A DNA stretch of 64,000 bases from Phytophthora quininea (Eukaryota; Oomycota; Peronosporomycetes; Peronosporales; Peronosporaceae), in assembly GCA_011947345.1 (NCBI GenBank), contig JAAVTG010000077.1, positions 372,001 to 436,000 of the forward strand. The letters are read 5' to 3'. The notes beneath the pieces are model-generated. The model did not search any database and was not told the DNA's origin. It saw nothing but the letters and a program-made list of their open reading frames with translations. The position numbers and the translations under genes were made by a program. Shown piece after piece: positions 60,781 to 64,000 of this stretch (positions within the stretch are counted from its first letter, which is position 1; every line of letters starts with the position of its first letter).

Positions 60781-62060
60781 CGTCTTTCATGCCTAGAATC
60801 AACACAACCTGGAATCCGATGACAGAGCGTGGGAATCCTACCTACTCTGATACAGTAAGCAGGTTGAGTAAAATGTTGGAGAAGTTTGAGGTTCGACGAG
60901 AGGAGGCTGAGTCCGCGCAGTGGCCATTAATGTTTTTTGAACCTGCTATTGTTCATTTGGCCCAATGGAGCCGCGACAAGATGACGTATGTGGTGAGCAG
61001 TGTACTAGCGCTGCAATGGGCAAATGTTTTGGGGTCAAGTCCAAATTTAATTTATTGTTTTTAGAAACTTGACTAACTCGCGAGCTGGTCAACCTCTCTT
61101 CAATGATATTCAATATTTTCCTATATTTTATTCATAGAGTTTTATAAGATGCATGCCTTGGAGAGGCGCCTTGATAATGAGCGCTGTCGAGGTCTGTCAG
61201 GGGACGGCGCGTAGGCCGGTTGCATAGGTCTAAGTAATAAGTTCTATCTAATCCGCGCGGGTTACTTTGCCCGCCACGAGCGCAGCGAAAATGAGGAGTG
61301 TAGCGACCATATTTATTTAAAATTGTTTCTATGTCTAATAGAAGTTGACCTAAACTCGACTTGAAAAAAAAACTTGACCGGATTTGACTTCCAAAACTTG
61401 ACTCAAAACATGACCCAAAACTTGACCCACCGTGGCACATATGCGCCCCTATTGGTGAAGCTCCAATTTAAAAACGTTTTACCCAATAGTCAGTATCCCT
61501 TAATTCTTCTCTTACAAATGGGGTGGTCGAAAAATATTTGAGAAGAACGTGATGCACCTGAGCAGATAGTTGTCAGCAGCATGGATCCAAAGATGCGTGC
61601 GTTGCTCAACCTTGCCTTATTCATCGACTCAATCTCCAATGTGGTAAGCTCGGAGTTTCTAAACGGTAACCCGAATGATGGCGATCGTGCCGTGGGTCCG
61701 TGCTCGATGAATATGATACATAATACCGAGTTTAAGAAATTGAAGACAGGGAAGCTGGGAGCACACAGAATCCGAAAGTATCCAGCCATTTACGCGACGT
61801 GGAGCGGTATGTCCAAGGACTTTCGTATCGGGGTGGACAGTGATGAACTCAAATAGGTGGGTTCGATATGTATGTCGATAACACATAATCGTACCGTGAC
61901 GCATTGACTGCAGTAGCACTGCCCGAGCCTGCAGGTCCCTGCTTTTATGCGTCAAAATCTGCTATTAGTTGTCCCGATTTAGATATGCTAGTTAATCAGA
62001 TCGCCCCGGTGACGAAGCGGTTGATGGGCGAGGCGATACTGGAATAGTCGGATAATTATG
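60781..62060 (+). mobile_element. Crypton-like tyrosine-recombinase element, decayed
   Basis: Two pieces are recognisable. Near 60,790-60,920 a frame reads TWNPMTERGNPTYSDTVSRL, like the N-terminal part of oomycete Crypton-type recombinases (from memory). Near 61,581-61,856 a frame contains KLGAHRIRKYPAIYATWSGM, matching the HxxR catalytic box of tyrosine recombinases. Protein-like but broken sequence continues to about 62,050. The middle, 61,070-61,500, holds a TTGAC-rich patch that does not read as protein, so this may be two copies or one interrupted copy. Confidence 0.45.
61344..61432. repeat. Cluster of (A)CTTGAC(C/T) direct repeats
   Basis: Within about 90 bases the motif TTGAC, mostly preceded by AAAAC, recurs around six times (for example AAAACTTGACT and AAAACTTGACC), with closely related CTCGACTT and CATGACCC copies. 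Confidence 0.5.
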
Positions 62061-64000
62061 AGTACAAGTTACTTTCAAGTAAAATGAAACAAAAAATGTA
62101 CGGGCCTATTTGACTTTAAATCCTGTTGGTAGGGAGCTCCCCTATTAACCAATGAAAAGCTGTTTGCAAGCCGGGTTGCACAATTGACAGATATTTATGC
62201 AGTTCGGCAAGCAAATAGAGACGCCCAATCTCCCCGAAGCGCTCTTCGAAATGTCATATTCTGTTGTCTGCTCTCATTGGGATGTTATAAAATTTCGCAC
62301 GTCACCCCATAGTTTATTTGGCAAAACTCTAGTCTGAAATTTCCCCTTTTGCAACTATAGCTCCGTTTTTAGCTCCACGCCGGCCACCCATTTTCCAACG
62401 CTAACCGATTATATACTTGCAAAAATCAGCTCGCAACAGCCCTCCCTCCAAGTCCACCAGCACCGGCAACCATCCACCAATCGTCAACGCGATAACGGCA
62501 GACGATACCGCTGTCGTGCGGCGAAGCATGGTGTAATGGTGCTCTAGAGAAGGAGACGCTCTGCCCATAATGCTGGTAGCTCATGCATGCACGTGTGCCC
62601 ACCAACACGTCTTCTTCTTCTCACACAGATACACCAACCCATAAACGCTAGTGCCTTTTGAGGTAGCATAGCAATTGTTTTGATTGTGTATAATTTTCTA
62701 TCGTGTAGGCACTCACGTACTCGGTTATTCCCTTTTCGCACACGCCAGGTCTGGCTTGCTACATGTAGCATAATTCAGTGTTCCACCTAGTCTCCGATAT
62801 AGAGTCGTGGGTCACTGGTCTTGGTTTTATCTCTGGAGTAATGGATTTGTTCTATTCTTGTAGAGATCCAACAAATTTGGCATTCATCATGGCAAAACAC
62901 TCAAAAGCCCCCGATCGATGTATACCGTCTGCGAGATACAACGATTCTCGCGAGGCAGGCACAAACTTCACAATCATGGATAGTAGATACCACTCCCACC
63001 AAGATGCTTTAGTGCGATCAACTGCCCGATGCAACAATCAATATTTACTGATTTCTAGATTGGTGACATACAATATTCTATAAGCGACAATATCACCGTC
63101 CCATCACTGTTACAGTCCCACATCAAAGACAGACCGATGTGAAGCCAGATGCTTGTGCAAAGCGTAGGACCATAAGCGTAATGTCTGCTTGATCCCGTAA
63201 ATTCCTATTAGCAGTAGACATATTATGCCACTCCCGTTGTTAAAGTCCTTCGATTGCTCCATATAGATTTTGAAGAGCTCAAGCACAATCACGATGTCCA
63301 TGTCCTTGCGATTTAATGACCGTAGAATACCAGTGTCATGATTATCGGGACGGCTTCCTACCACGGGAGCATACGTCTCTACAAGCCAACTCCTTTCTTT
63401 CGTTTATATCCGCGCACTGCCACCCACATTCTCAATCGATTAGCACGACCTTTCACATCACGCTTGACTTTGAACATGCAGGGAATGGACAAAAATCCAG
63501 ATGAGGGGGGCGTTGTGGCACTTCCAATTCGTCATCTGCACTCAAACAAACCGTTAAGTGGTGCATTCCGCTTTATGAATGGCACGAACAGTGCTCTTTT
63601 CTCTCGAATTGCGTTACCTACCCATGACGCGCATTCCCTTCTTCTCACATGTTGCCACCCAGATCTAGTAAGGCAGCATACAGCTCTGGGTAGAGAGAGG
63701 CTTGGCTAGACCGAACTTGAAGTAGCACTGGGGATATGGCTTCAACCTTCATCTTGTGCTTAAGAATCTTGGAGATCATGGCATGAGACAGTACTTGTAA
63801 TAGGCAGAAATATGCTTGAGTACATCCAGCAAGTTCACTCTCCAACGGCGACGCCACTAGTCCGTTCTACTTCCTTTTGTGTAGCTTTCGATTTTATTTA
63901 ATAGTTAGATCCTGCTCTTCCTCTTTTGATTAATCGTTTTCGTCTTCCTCATAGACTCGTTGCGCACAAAACGCGCGTCCAGGCCTACACTGTTCACACT
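62061..64000. other. AT-rich sequence, no gene recognised
   Basis: Several frames of 60-120 codons lie on both strands (for example 63,338-63,709 plus), but none shows family motifs. It is probably old transposon debris or non-coding sequence. Confidence 0.35.

Noticed and set aside
61446..62160. Flanking direct repeats of the Crypton-like relic (CCCCTATT...GAAGCT-like on both sides)
   Set aside because: The two segments share only short, gapped similarity, too weak to call element ends by eye.

Overview
The window is eukaryotic nuclear DNA that looks like an oomycete (Phytophthora/Pythium type). The signs are short GT-AG introns of roughly 55-110 bases, tightly packed divergent gene pairs, transmembrane leucine-rich-repeat receptor kinases of the TKL type, an RWP-RK regulator, a fused single-chain urease and relics resembling oomycete transposons. 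The genus cannot be fixed from the sequence alone.

Layout. 0-7 kb is a gene-dense housekeeping block: ZW10 (minus, 3' end outside the window), SMU1 (plus), CEP20/FOR20 (minus) and a B-box/DUF2009-like protein (plus). 7-20.4 kb is a cluster of LRR receptor-like kinases, all on the minus strand: two full-length genes and one with its LRR exons split by introns, plus one decayed copy. A small FHA-domain gene (plus) sits inside the cluster. 20.9-26 kb is an ankyrin-TRP channel gene and 26.1-28.7 kb a urease. 28.8-35.5 kb is an unrecognised coiled-coil gene built from four kinds of internal repeat, ending in a 297-bp tandem array. 35.5-46.6 kb holds an IQ-motif protein (minus), an RPA-interacting protein (plus), a TMEM128-like membrane protein (minus), gamma-tubulin complex component 4 (plus) and a polycystin-type channel that appears fused to ryanodine-receptor (RyR) domains. 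An RWP-RK gene (minus) follows at 47.2-47.8 kb.

47.8-64 kb is repeat territory. A structurally complete, very young Ty3/Gypsy chromovirus lies at 51,244-57,202, with a TCCCC target duplication. Around it are decayed pieces of a second Gypsy integrase, a hAT transposase and a Crypton-like tyrosine-recombinase element.

A theme of the whole window is single-base frame breaks at short homopolymers in genes that otherwise look intact (urease, the TRP channel, two receptor kinases, the IQ protein, the polycystin-RyR gene and the young retrotransposon). I read most of these as under-called homopolymers in the assembly rather than gene death, but the sequence alone cannot prove it. Four divergent gene pairs share short intergenic regions that each carry a CCAAT box. 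Several genes here (ZW10, CEP20, GCP4) belong to mitotic-spindle or centrosome/basal-body biology, but nothing shows that they are regulated together.
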